Shown: piece after piece, positions 20,322 through 32,295 of the stretch
Position numbering within the stretch: the first letter of the stretch is position 1
Layout: every line of letters begins with the position of its first letter
From: Petrosia ficiformis
Taxonomy: Eukaryota; Porifera; Demospongiae; Haplosclerida; Petrosiidae
Direction: 5' to 3'
Assembly (NCBI GenBank): GCA_947044365.1
Contig: OX345642.1
Location: 4,525,598-4,589,597 of the forward strand
DNA length: 64,000 nucleotides
The notes under the pieces: generated by a model
The model's input: only the letters and a program-made list of their open reading frames with translations
Databases searched by the model: none
Told to the model about the DNA's origin: nothing
Made by a program: the position numbers and the translations under genes

Positions 20322-23286
20322 ATGGTAAGTGTCCTTCATTACTTCGTTTTATCCAACGATTTCTCTTCCAATCAAAGTGAACTTTAATATTTAAGTGAAA
20401 TATAATTCTATTTCTGTCTTCTTTTATAGGGTCGTGGACCAAAGAAACACTTAAAGCGTCTTAATGCGCCTAAACATTGGATGTTAGATAAGCTTTCTGG
20501 AAGATACGTAAGTTATTGCTTTTTTTTTTATGAAGAACATTTTATTTTGTATTTAAAACACGATGGTGTTTAATATTACTTATAATTGTGTAGGCACCAA
20601 AGCCATCTCCTGGACCTCACAAACTAAGAGAATGTATCCCTCTAATAGTATTTCTTAGAAATCGGTTAAAGTATGCTCTGACAGGAGATGAAGCAAAGAA
20701 AATTGTTAAGCAACGACTGATTAAAGTTGATGGCAAAGTACGAACGGACACAACCTATCCGGCAGGCTTTATGGGTATGAACACTTGTTTAATTTGTGGC
20801 AATTAGTTGTGAACTGATAATTTCCTATTGTTAAGTAGTTATTTTACTGTACTGTTGTATGAGAAAAAAAGATATGATCCAGCGATAGCATGATTGTCAA
20901 TGATGTTAACTGTACATTTCACTGTTTTAGGTATAACCCTTAGACGGTGTATTTACACAAGAAATCTATCTGTACTTGTCATGTGAATTTGATTGTGATA
21001 CAGATTGTATTTCACTTAGTGGCCAAATGGTGATATAAACAATGGTATTTGTTTAAATTCCAACTCTACAGTTGACTTTGCAACTGTGTAAAAGCTTATA
21101 GTTAGCTGTTATGATGTCATCATTTATCAACATAACTCCCTTAAAAAGTAATTTAACAAGTTATTGCATAATGATTTAGTAGTTGCGGTTCAGAATGAGG
21201 GAGACTACAAGACTCATCCCTCACGCTAAGGGCAAGATTGTGTTTGATGCATGGGTTAATATACTAGTGTGTTCTCTCTAAGAAGACTCCAGTATTGTGG
21301 GTCCTTCTGAGAACTCGTTGCCTTCATCCTACTATCACAGTAGAGCAATACATATATAACATATAGCAAAAGAAACCATAAAATATTGTGGTGGAACTAT
21401 AGGGAAATACACAAGTGGTGCTGTGATGTATGATTTTTACACACTCTCTGATCATGCTGTAATCACTGGTTATGGCTGATGATGAGTAGACGCGCTAACT
21501 GAGTGCCATCATTTAATTCTACATGGGGGGATATTCTGGAACTGTATTACATTGTCGTTTTGATTAATTATGATAACTAGCACTTCCAGATTGTATATAG
21601 TGTTTTATTTTTGTCAGTATTGATTACAGGCAATAGGTACATGTATTAAGTAGAATTTGAGTACAAGCTTCTAATTTAAACATAACAAGTAGTGTAATTT
21701 ACATTCCGAAAGCTAGTGTGCAGTACAAGTACATTGGGTTAATGAACAAAGGACTTAAAAAAGAATACATGTATTTTAATGCATGTACTTCAGTGCAATT
21801 ACTAATGTACTTCGCCCCATTCCTCGTTGATTTGAGTAATAGAAAGCTCAGTAAAATGTACTTAAATGAATAGTTAAAAAAAAAAATTGGTACCACACAT
21901 ACATAGATGAAAGGAGTACAGTAACCCTCTGCTCCGCTTATGTGGGCAAAGAATATTTTAGTCAATTGCTCAACTTTCTTTCGTTGTATAAACATGACCA
22001 TTTGATCAAACAAATCTGTGATCAAACAAATCTGTGTACAACTGAACATGTGTTCAGTTGTACACAGATTTGTTTGATAAGCTAATAATCACAGTCACAA
22101 TTATGTAACAAATTTGATGATACATGTACATGTACATGTAATACCATTTGTATTATACACAGATGTTGTTAGTATTGAAAAAACTGGTGAACACTTTCGT
22201 TTGTTGTATGATGTCAAAGGTCGTTTCACTATCCATAGGATTACTCCGGAGGAAGCAAAAGTTAGTTGTATGGCAATGTTCAACAATCATTATTATTATT
22301 ATACAGTCATGTTACATGTAGTTTAAAATGTGCTATGATGACTAGGAATAATCCCAGCTCGCTTTGAACTTGGGTCTTGAACCTGAGTTTTGAAGAATGC
22401 TAGTTCCTTTTTCTTACTGAGCACACTTTGGGTAGACTTGAGCACATTATGGTCAAATTGTTTTTTTCTTGTGAGCAATTCCCAAAACTATTTCTGCATA
22501 TTCCCCTATTATGAACATCAAAGGATGTATTAATACACAAATGGACGAAGAGGATTTCACCTTGACAATTCAGCTTTTCAGCCCTGCTTTTTTGGGCATT
22601 TATTTATAGTAATAATTAATAACTGACTTTCTTGATCTCATGTTGCTATTTCAATTCTTGCCAGTATAATGTACTCAGAATTAATTGTATGGGCTAACGT
22701 TTAAAGTGTCACTTGCATCACACATTGACTCTTCGAATGATGAGAATTTGCCTATACTTCATGAAGTGGGCTATAACAGTACAACTACATTATATATAAT
22801 TATATAATTTATAACTTGTACTGTTATTAATTTATATATTCATATTTTCTTATTTAGTATAAATTAGGAAGAGTAAGAAGAATACAATTAGGACCCAAAG
22901 GGATTCCTTTTTTGGTTACTCATGATGGACGAACAATACGTTATCCTGATCCAGATATTAAGCTTAACGACAGTGTCAAGATAGATGTTGCAAGTGGAAA
23001 AATTACTGACTTCATAAAATTTGATGTTGGTAATTTAGTAATGGTAATTGGAGGGCGTAACTTGGGACGTGTGGGTGTGATCACAAATAGAGAGAAACAT
23101 CATGGCTCTTTTGATATAATTCATGTGAAAGATTCACTTGGTAATACATTTGCTACTCGACAATCAAATGTGTTTGTTATTGGTAAAGGACCCAAGACAC
23201 TTGTTTCCCTTCCCAGAGCTAAAGGAGTTCGACTTACTATCGCTGAAGAGAGAGATCGTCGTTTACAAGCAAAAGGTGTTCTTTGA
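20322..23286 (+). CDS. RPS4: 40S ribosomal protein S4 (eS4), 5 exons, 262 aa
   Basis: Exons 20322-20324 (start codon only), 20430-20507, 20594-20774, 22163-22260, 22858-23286. The protein begins [11 protein letters not shown] and matches animal eS4 along its length (human 263 aa). It has an S4 RNA-binding region ([23 protein letters not shown]), the central RPS4e segment ([19 protein letters not shown]) and a KOW-containing C-terminus ([20 protein letters not shown]...GKGPK). The first intron directly after ATG is also seen in vertebrate RPS4 genes. Role: small ribosomal subunit component, cytoplasm. It is divergent from the F-box gene with a pyrimidine-rich leader. The third and fourth introns (20775-22162, 22261-22857) are long enough to host small RNAs. 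Confidence 0.97.
22021..22078. repeat. 58-bp perfect palindrome in RPS4 intron 3
   Basis: atcaaacaaatctgtgtac through its exact complement, with almost no loop. The left arm's first ~14 bp are preceded by another partial copy (gatcaaacaaatctgtg). Confidence 0.85.
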
Positions 23287-23425
23287 GACATTATAGATTG
23301 TTTAAAGCAATGATTGTTTGCACAGAAAAATTTTAATTTTCATCATGTGAAAGTGGGTTTGGGAATTTATGACAATTAAGTAAATTAACTAGTGTAGTAT
23401 TAATTAACTACTTTCTATTAATTAA

Positions 23426-24166
23426 ATGGCGTCTGCTGTTTCTACTGATGTTAATGACGTTATGAAATCTCTGAAGGATGTGTTCCACCGAATAGCTACA
23501 ATTTCAACAGCTCACAGTATTTCAACTCCACGTCTTGTAGCTGTTAGTAAAACTAAACCACCAGAAATGATAAGGGCTGCATATGAAGGGGGGCAAAGAC
23601 ATTTTGGTGAGAACTATGTGAAAGATTTGGTGGAGAAATCCAATCATCCTTTATTACGTGATGTTCCTGATATATGTTGGCATTTTATTGGTCACTTACA
23701 AAGAAACAAATGTAATCAATTAGTGTCTGTACCTTGTCTGTGGATGATTGAAAGTATTGATTCAAATAAACTGGCAACAAGTCTTAATTTAAGCTGGAGT
23801 AAACTAAATCATCTCCATAGGCTTAAAGTGATGGTGCAAGTTAATACGAGTGAAGAAGAATCAAAACATGGTTGTCCTGTTGAAGGTGTTGTGGATCTAG
23901 CCAGTCATATATCCACTTCTTGCCCACAACTTGAGCTTTGTGGTTTAATGACTATTGGAAAACCAAAGCACGACTACACACAAGGACCTAATCCGGACTT
24001 TCAGTTAATGATTGACTTAAGATCGAGGGTTGCAAGTTCTATTGGTGTAAATGAACAAGAATTAGAACTAAGCATGGGTATGTCAGCTGATTTTGAAGAA
24101 GCCATTAAAGCTGGAAGCACCAATGTCCGAATTGGTAGCACCATATTTGGAACTCGAAACACATAA
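23426..24166 (+). CDS. PLPBP: Pyridoxal phosphate homeostasis protein (YggS/PROSC family), 246 aa
   Basis: Single exon, 246 codons, 139 bp after the RPS4 stop. The family signature VAVSKTKP holds the lysine (residue 42) that binds PLP in this family. Further conserved blocks are FGENYVKDLVEK, WHFIGHLQRNK, VNTSEEESKHGC, GLMTIGKP, and the C-terminal LSMGMSADFEEAIKAGSTNVRIGSTIFG. The length fits the family (230-275 aa). Role by family: cytosolic, non-enzymatic fold-type III PLP carrier that buffers the cofactor. The absence of introns beside a multi-exon neighbour is noticeable but not unusual in a compact genome. Confidence 0.96.
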   Translation: MASAVSTDVNDVMKSLKDVFHRIATISTAHSISTPRLVAVSKTKPPEMIRAAYEGGQRHFGENYVKDLVEKSNHPLLRDVPDICWHFIGHLQRNKCNQLVSVPCLWMIESIDSNKLATSLNLSWSKLNHLHRLKVMVQVNTSEEESKHGCPVEGVVDLASHISTSCPQLELCGLMTIGKPKHDYTQGPNPDFQLMIDLRSRVASSIGVNEQELELSMGMSADFEEAIKAGSTNVRIGSTIFGTRNT

Positions 24167-24987
24167 TCATATCAGTAATAGCTAATTATAATAGTTATTG
24201 TTGTATTCTGGAAGACAATCTACATGTTTTGTTATATTCGAGTCTGTGCAGTTTTGTATTTATAATAATGGTAACTAGTCTGGGGTAAAGAGGAGTGTAT
24301 TTGCCCGGGTACCAGAGCATAGTGTTCTTAAAACACTCTTGTTTAATATGGGAAAAAAACAACACAAAATTTACACATAAGCCCAAATTGGAAAATTATC
24401 TGAGACCCCTACTTGCATAATCTGGTGAACCAGCATCTCCCCTTTTTGATAATCGGAGAGAGGCTGGTTCACCAGAATGTAGGAAACGTGAGGGGTAGTA
24501 TAATAGGGTTTTAGGGGCACATGCCCTGGAAGGATGGAAATTTGAAACAGTAACCCTGTAACCAGGCCCATGTGTTATAATGTGATGTAATAATGATGAT
24601 TTAGTTTGAAATGCTATGGGGTGCCGTTTGTGTCAAAATTCGATAACAATCGATATCGATTGTTATCAAATTTTGACACAAACAGCACCCCATACACTTT
24701 AGCACTATGATGCCCATATCATAAAGAGGAAACGCTAAAGTACTTGTAGACCACTCAGTATGTAATTATGTATTCATGTTTACATACTGTAACAAAATAG
24801 TAAATTTTGACTCCCCTCTCTCCAGGACACTTTGCACGAGTACAAAACGATACGCAACAACATGTCACGCTGACTGGACGACAAAATGAGTCAGATATCG
24901 GCCTAGTCTCACGTGCCACACCTAATGGGGCCGCAAAGCGCATTCGTTATTGGAATCCGGAAAGGTCTGGCCACGCGCTGTGTGGAG
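24167..24987. other. Intergenic with two small foldbacks
   Basis: No gene seen. A palindrome at 24615-24694 (tatggggtgc...gcacccca, centre atcgatatcgat) has ~40-bp arms with few mismatches. A second inverted repeat at ~24418-24475 has arms tctggtgaaccagc / gctggttcaccaga. The rest would include the promoter of the ML gene starting at 24988. Confidence 0.6.
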
Positions 24988-26035
24988 ATGAAGACTTTGG
25001 CTTTTTTTTTGTACATCACTTTCTTTTCTGTATGGTTTGCTGTTGCTGCTGCTGCTAAGATTGACCTTCAGCAATTTCACTTTGAAAAAGAAGTTAATGA
25101 GCTTGTATCTGATGCAGGAACCGTTTGTGGTATGTTAGTGTAGCTAATACACATGCTTATAAATAGTATATATATATATATATATTATATACTATTAATT
25201 ATAAATAATATTACTATTATTTATGTTCTTATCCTAGATAAGGATTCGTCTCTCATGCAAGGAGTCACCTTGTCCCTTTCTCCAAGCTCACCAAAAAAGG
25301 GAGAAGATGAGACTATCACTGTTAATTACGACAAATTGCGTAAGTGTCCACAATCAATTGTATATATATATGAGTCTCTGAAGGTCTTCAAACCTCTTAA
25401 TGGGGAAATAGCACATGCATTAGACACCAAGCTTAGTCTGCTGACAGTAACAAATTTTCTAATGTCACTAGATATATTTATACATTGGCAATTTTACCAT
25501 TTCTTCCAATTAACAACTTCAGAACCCTTAAACCTATGCCTTCTTACAAAAACAACCAGTTAGAAGCCACAAAAGTGAGTATGTTAAATCAACCCTATTT
25601 CTGTCCTTGGATAAGGGACTGACCTTTTACCTCTACTCCTGGAGAAAACTCCAAGCTTACTCATAGACTGTCTTTATCTCCTTTACATGTATCTACCCTT
25701 TTTTGTGGATCTGCTATATTATTACTTTTTCATGTAGCGGAAAATGTGACAGATGGTAAAATTGCAACAAAGGTGAAGTTGTCATTCTTCTCAGTTATTG
25801 ATAAAACTGTTGATCTGTGTGATGAAGTACACTGCCCATTGAGGCCTGGAAAAGGATCATTTTCAACGAAGGAAAAAATTCCTGGAGATGCTCCGAGTGT
25901 AAGTGAATATTAAAACTGTTTGTTACATATACTTTATTGGTATTGATCTATTTTATGGGATTTTATGAAATCTTTGTCACGATTTCTTCCAGTTAGTTTA
26001 GAAAATGATTATTTCCTGAGTTTTGGTACTGTAAT

Positions 26036-26077
<42 letters not shown>

Positions 26078-29000
26078 ATGTTTTATGGAGTGAAGAAAGA
26101 GAATATGAAACGACAAAAATAAAAATGAGTTTGGGAAGGTGCTTGTCCACTGCTCTTTGGACCAATCCTATTTCCCAGACAGTCTAGCTGACCAGTCATA
26201 GCTGATCACCAAGACTTGCTGGTTTTCGCATATATTGATGAAAACAGCCACATGTCTATAATATCTATATAACATCAGGAGTCCATGATAGAAAAAACGT
26301 AAGAGGGAAGGAGTGTGAATCGCCCACGTTGTAACGAGATTTTGTATCAGCGATGTCTCGCTAGCGGATATACTATTTTTAGAAAGTGTTTGGCCAGCAG
26401 AATGACCGCACCTCCAAGATACAAGACCGATAAAACGCTTCGTTTCTCCTAAAATAGGAGTACTTCTTGTTGCCTCTCGTAAACGATCTCTAATTGGAGT
26501 GGTTGTGTTTGCTACTGTGATAGAAGTAGAACGAATAGCAGCCAATCTAGGTGACCTTAGTGGAGTTGAAACAAAAGCCTTGTTTTTGTGGAGGTGTGGT
26601 CATTTCTGGCCCACGTGGCCAAGCATCTTTCTAAAAATAGTATATCCGCTAGCGAGACATCGCTGATACAAATTCTCGTTACAACGTGGGCGATTCACAC
26701 TCCTTCCCTCTTATGTTTTTTCTATCATGGACTCCTGATAACATTTATATGGTATTCATGGTTATACATATAACATTTACATGGTTGTATGCTAGTATTT
26801 ACAGCCATAGTTTATTTCCTACAAGCTTTCAGTCATCAGCGGAGTTCCCAACCCTTAGGTCAACAGGCTTCGGCCCCTATTCTACTGATCTTTTGTTAGC
26901 TATAGAGAGGACGGGACTACTCCCATGTTGGATGTATTCAATATGATCACTTATTTCACATGCTATAATATCTTTTGCAAGTACACAATTTTAATGTAGT
27001 TTGAAATAATAGTACAACAACAGCACATGTCACAATAAAGGTCAAGGGGCAAATGTGGTTTTTGCATGTTAGGTGTAATGTTACATCACAGTGTACTAAT
27101 TATGTCTTAACCCATATGTTTAGAGACAAAGACCATGCATGTATAGTTATATGTATGATATGTATGTTACACAATCTCAGCTAGGAAGTAGAAAGTAAAA
27201 TTTTTGGTTTCAGGAATACCAATAAATTCAAAATAACAGTTTGGTTAGTGTCTTTACCTAATTATGATATATTGAGAGAAGATATTGCTTCCCTGAAGAA
27301 ACAACAGTCAAAAAGCACAGAGCCAATTCTCATTATAATTATGTGTATAAAACCTGTTGTTTTGAGTGTATTTAATTACCATAATCTAAACTGTCAACTC
27401 TCAACATGTTAATGTCCTATTCAGTGGCATGGCCTGAGAAGAAAATTTGGATAAGTAAATGTGAAGTGTTTAAACAACTTTATTATTACAATGACATGAG
27501 TTTAAACCTGAGGAGTTAGTCTGAACTTATTGTTTTCAAAACTAGTTACTTAGCTTTTATGTGCAATATTAGCTTAATTATCTTCACTCTCATCCCACAT
27601 TTTTTGAATTGTCCACTCTCGATAATTAATAATTGGGCCTTGCTCATGTATTACAGCATATATCATCGCAGTTTGGGATAAAGATGTTTTTAGCAAAACA
27701 CTAGGGCTGGATGTACATTGTAAATGGAACAGAGAATAGAGTAATGAGAAAAGGGTATGTACTAGACAGCTTTTTAAAATGATGTGGTATAGGTATGTAC
27801 ATGTAATACCATTAGGGAAATTTAGATGAACAGTGTTTTAGTGTTTACTCACAAATAATAGAGGATAAATCAAAGTTAACATTTATTGGCGGAGATTGCA
27901 TGTGCCTTCTGAGTCTCTCCAATATCTAGAATTTATTCTTTATCAATGTCACTTTTGGATGGCAATATGTACAATTGGCGTATAATGACACCTGATATGT
28001 TGTATTTCATATGCAACTGTCTGATTTTGCTTTCATGTCTAGTTGCGAATTGTCCTTTGTGATAAACATATACAATGTACTTGGAGGTCTTGAAAGAATT
28101 ATTACCGTGATTCACTGGTGTTTATTGTAATGTATGTTACTATATTTAGTTCTTGTAATGTTACTATTATTATGTGTGTGTGTAAATCTTGTATGGGTTC
28201 ATATATATATTTATAAGTATTAACTATATATAGATTGTTTTAGTATCCACATTATTCACACAAAGGGATTCATTAATAAACGTTCTGTAATATTAATATT
28301 CTTTAAAGTTAATATTTCTGTTGAATTAAAATACACACTGAAAATGCAGGACAGCACAAATATAAATATTATGAATATATGTGATAGTTAAAAGGATGAA
28401 GGTATATAAATAGTATAATTTTATATGTAGAATATTAATTATGATATCTATAATAGGCCTGGAACGGATGGCAATTTTATCATCTAGGATGTTCCGAACG
28501 ATTAACCGGTTTTTCCCCCACTTAAATTAATTATATTTCTTCATTGATTATTAGAAACAGCTGTGTATTTATAACTTTAGTAGTGTTTACACAAGAGTTG
28601 AATTGAGAGTTAATCATGCATTACTTCAAAGGTGTCTTAGGTAAATTCTTGTTTAAAATTTTAACATTCTCTGGGTTCAAACTAGTTCTCAGTTTACTGA
28701 CAATCAGCCCACTTGTGGAGAAAATCTTTTGTGAGGGTACTGACGTAGCAGGGATAGATAACAGACGTTTAGCCACATTCTTCAACAAGGGAATCAATAC
28801 TGGTTCACCTTCCACCATTCTAAAGATTTGTTTCAGGAGATGCAGTGGGTTCCTTAATGAACGTGTCCAGTTCTTCTGATATACCTACTGATGTCTCCTC
28901 TTCAACAAAGTAATTACCAAAGAGAAATTCTAAGGCAGTATATGGACTCGATCTTTTGGCAGGTGGTTCAGATGTATTGTCAGATTTTTCTCTGTCTTGA

Positions 29001-32000
29001 TAGTCATCTGGCATATTTTCAGATAATTCAATCAGCTTCTCATGTATACTAACCTGCTGCTGTGTATTCAAGAATTTAAGATTATTATATCTTGGATCAA
29101 TGGCAGTAGCAAGGATGGGAACTTCACCTGCTGTATCCGGGTTTTCAGGATTGTAGCGTCGTTTCAAATCCGCACTTACTGTCTGTTTGAATTTCTTTAT
29201 TTTTGGTGAATCATCATTATTAACTTTAAAGATGATTTTTAAGTAGACTGTATATTACTGGGTAAATCAGAGAAATTGATACGTTTTGTTCCTCACATAG
29301 TGCAGTCGTAGCAATTTGAAAGGCCTTTAAAACTGAGCTGAAGGGTGTGGCCAAAAAAGCTACATTGGGCCATTTACCAAGAGAAACAGCAAGGCTGACA
29401 TTGTCGTGTATGACACCAGCAATTTGATCATCTGACACTCCCTATTCCTTGAAACATTCCTGCAAGCTAGCATTTATATTAACACCCGACAAAATAGTAA
29501 ATTTTGCTATGCACAGCTTTTTTGATGAATACGTATGTGTGGCGCTCTGCAATCTCCTTCGTCTCTAAAACTCTACTTTCTAGACCCCAGTCGTCATTGA
29601 CAAAGTGTTCTGTAACAGTCATGTATGGATCAATGGTGAGCTAGCTAGCGCTGCTTGTCCAAATATCTGTCATGAAAGCAATTTGCTTCATACAACTTCT
29701 TCAATATACATCTAATATATGGCCTTGATGGCACGCGGTAGTTTGGCTCTATGAACTGTAGCAGGTGTTGAAAGCCCTCACCTTCAACTATTCTTAGAGG
29801 CCGTAGGTCTGTGGCGATAAACTGAGCTATCAAATTTGTTATCTGTCCAGCACGATCACCAGAACATCTTGAATCAATGAAAGCTGGTTGTCTGTTTCTT
29901 CACGTCCGCTTTCTCTGTACTACCCGCAAAACACTTCCTTGCCTCTTCTACATGCTTGCTTTTAAAATGATTGATCAAATTGGAGGTTCCCTCTCACTTT
30001 GCGAGCTGTTATACTACAGAGTGTACACAATATTTTATCGCCATTCTTAGTGAAGTAGTCCCAGACGGGACTCTTTCGTCTTCTCGAGCTATTCATGTTA
30101 ACACGAGGCAAAACCTGGATATTATTGTTAACATCCGGATACCATAAAAGTGGATGAATATCCTGAATAACCGGTTATTCGTTCTAGCTCTAATCTATAA
30201 CTACAGAATATATATTGTTTATCTAAATTACATACCATATATGGTCATGAGTAGCACAAGGGAATTATTAGTGAAAGGTGTTGTTGTAAACAACATGTGG
30301 TTATAGTTTTCATATTCATACACTGTACACATATAGTATATTATACTTACATCATAAATATAGATATGTAAACATTTTGCTGTGATTCACTAGTGTTTGT
30401 ATGTTACTACTTGTAATGTTATTATGTGTGTGTGTGTGTGTGTGTGTGTAAATCTTGTATGGGTTCATATAAACTATTGGTTTTCTTGTTGAGTTGACCT
30501 TCTTAATATGCATGTATATAAGAACAATACATGGTGTCAGAGGTGGGATAATGTCGTCTTACCAAATCTTGAACCTTTTAACTCTGCCAGTCCAGAGGAA
30601 TGGGTGAAATGGAGTCGTTACTCAACCTTTTCTAAATAGCATCTGACTTGAACAGAAAGTTGGCAGAGCATCAGGTAAATACTTTTGTCTATGCAATGGG
30701 AAGCGATGCAGAAGAAATATTCCAGAAGCTGACAAGAAAGATTATGGGAAAATTCTAGAGCAATTCGAATCGTATTTTTGAAAGAAAAGAAATTCAATAT
30801 AAAGAAAGGGGGTGAAGTTCAATCAGAGACGCCAACAAGAAGGGGAATTGTTTGTTACAGCACTATATTGTTGAGCACTGTGGAGGAGGGCATATCGTTG
30901 TTGGACTGCAAAATCCAGTGCTGTCAGAGAAACTACAGATAGATTTAACACTAGATAAAGCAGTTTCTGTAGCAAGACAGACAGAAGCAATAAAGCTGCA
31001 GCATCAAAAGAAGCTGAAAACAGAAGCCAGACAGATTTCAAGACAGTTGGAGCATCTAAACCAGATCAAAGAGGAAAGGTGTGTTTAAGATGTGGAAAGA
31101 ACCACCTCATCCCAACCTATATGCTAAAATTTAATTTATCATAAGTGTAAATCAAAAGGTCACTTTAAGGTTAATATCAGTTAATGCTGTGGATTCCAGT
31201 GACAAAGTAGATGCTATTTTTTAGCGCACTGTATGGTCAGGGGAAAAGTGGGAATATGTCCATACTTCACATACATTTGGATTCAACATACAGAACCGTT
31301 ATTACCAACAGTATTAGTGGATTACCCTCGTCAAAAAGTTAGCAACCAATAGATATGTTCCAGTGGAAAGGTAAGTCGTATTTGTTAGTAGTTGCTTACT
31401 AGTTTCATAGAAATAGCAAAGTTGTCATCAACTGCTTCTGGAGAAGTGATTTGACATTTGAAATCTAAATTTGCCCATCATGGTATTCCAGAAATGTTGG
31501 TGTCAGACAATGGCCCTCAGTATTCTAGTGAAGTATTTACCGAGTTTGCTAAGGAATATAAGTTTACACATGCAACCTCAAGTGCTCATTACCCACAAAT
31601 TAGTGGCAATGATCAAAAGTATATTGGACAAAACAAATGATCCATATATGGGATTACTCACTTATTGTTGTATACCAATTGGAAATGGATACAGTCCATC
31701 AGAACTCTTGATGGGACAAAATTATGTTCTACACTCCAAAATTCCCAATGAGCTTGAAACCTAAATTACCTACCAGACCATTTACAATTAAGGGAAAAAG
31801 AACATAAAAGATTTGAGAATTTCAATTGATGTATAAAGCTATCTTTTATATCGTAGAGACATAGTTTGGATTAAAAATTTTAAAACAAAAGGAAAAATTA
31901 TTAGTAAAACATCATTCCAAGGTCATATTATGTTCAAACTTCTAATGGAACTTATAGACGAAATCGTCATCATTTAATAGAAATAGATTCTATTGAAGAA

Positions 32001-32260
32001 ATGTCTGATGATATGTTATCTTCCTGCACTCCGATACATCAAATGTGAAGACTAATAGAGAAATCTCCTAGGATCGATCCTTTGATACAACCTTCTACCA
32101 GTGAAACTGTAACCCGTTCTGGTCATATTTCTAGGAAGCCAGATCGTTTTAGCTATTGACCTTGTTATATGTGTTGGACCTAAAAGGGGAGATGTTACTA
32201 TATTTAGTTCTTGTAATAATATTATTAAATAATATATATGTGTAAATCTTGTATGGGTTC

Positions 32261-32295
<35 letters not shown>

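Noticed and set aside
20246..20323. Extended F-box start at 20323
   Set aside because: Would place the start codon on top of the RPS4 ATG and beyond the shared promoter; the internal methionine at 20245 fits better.
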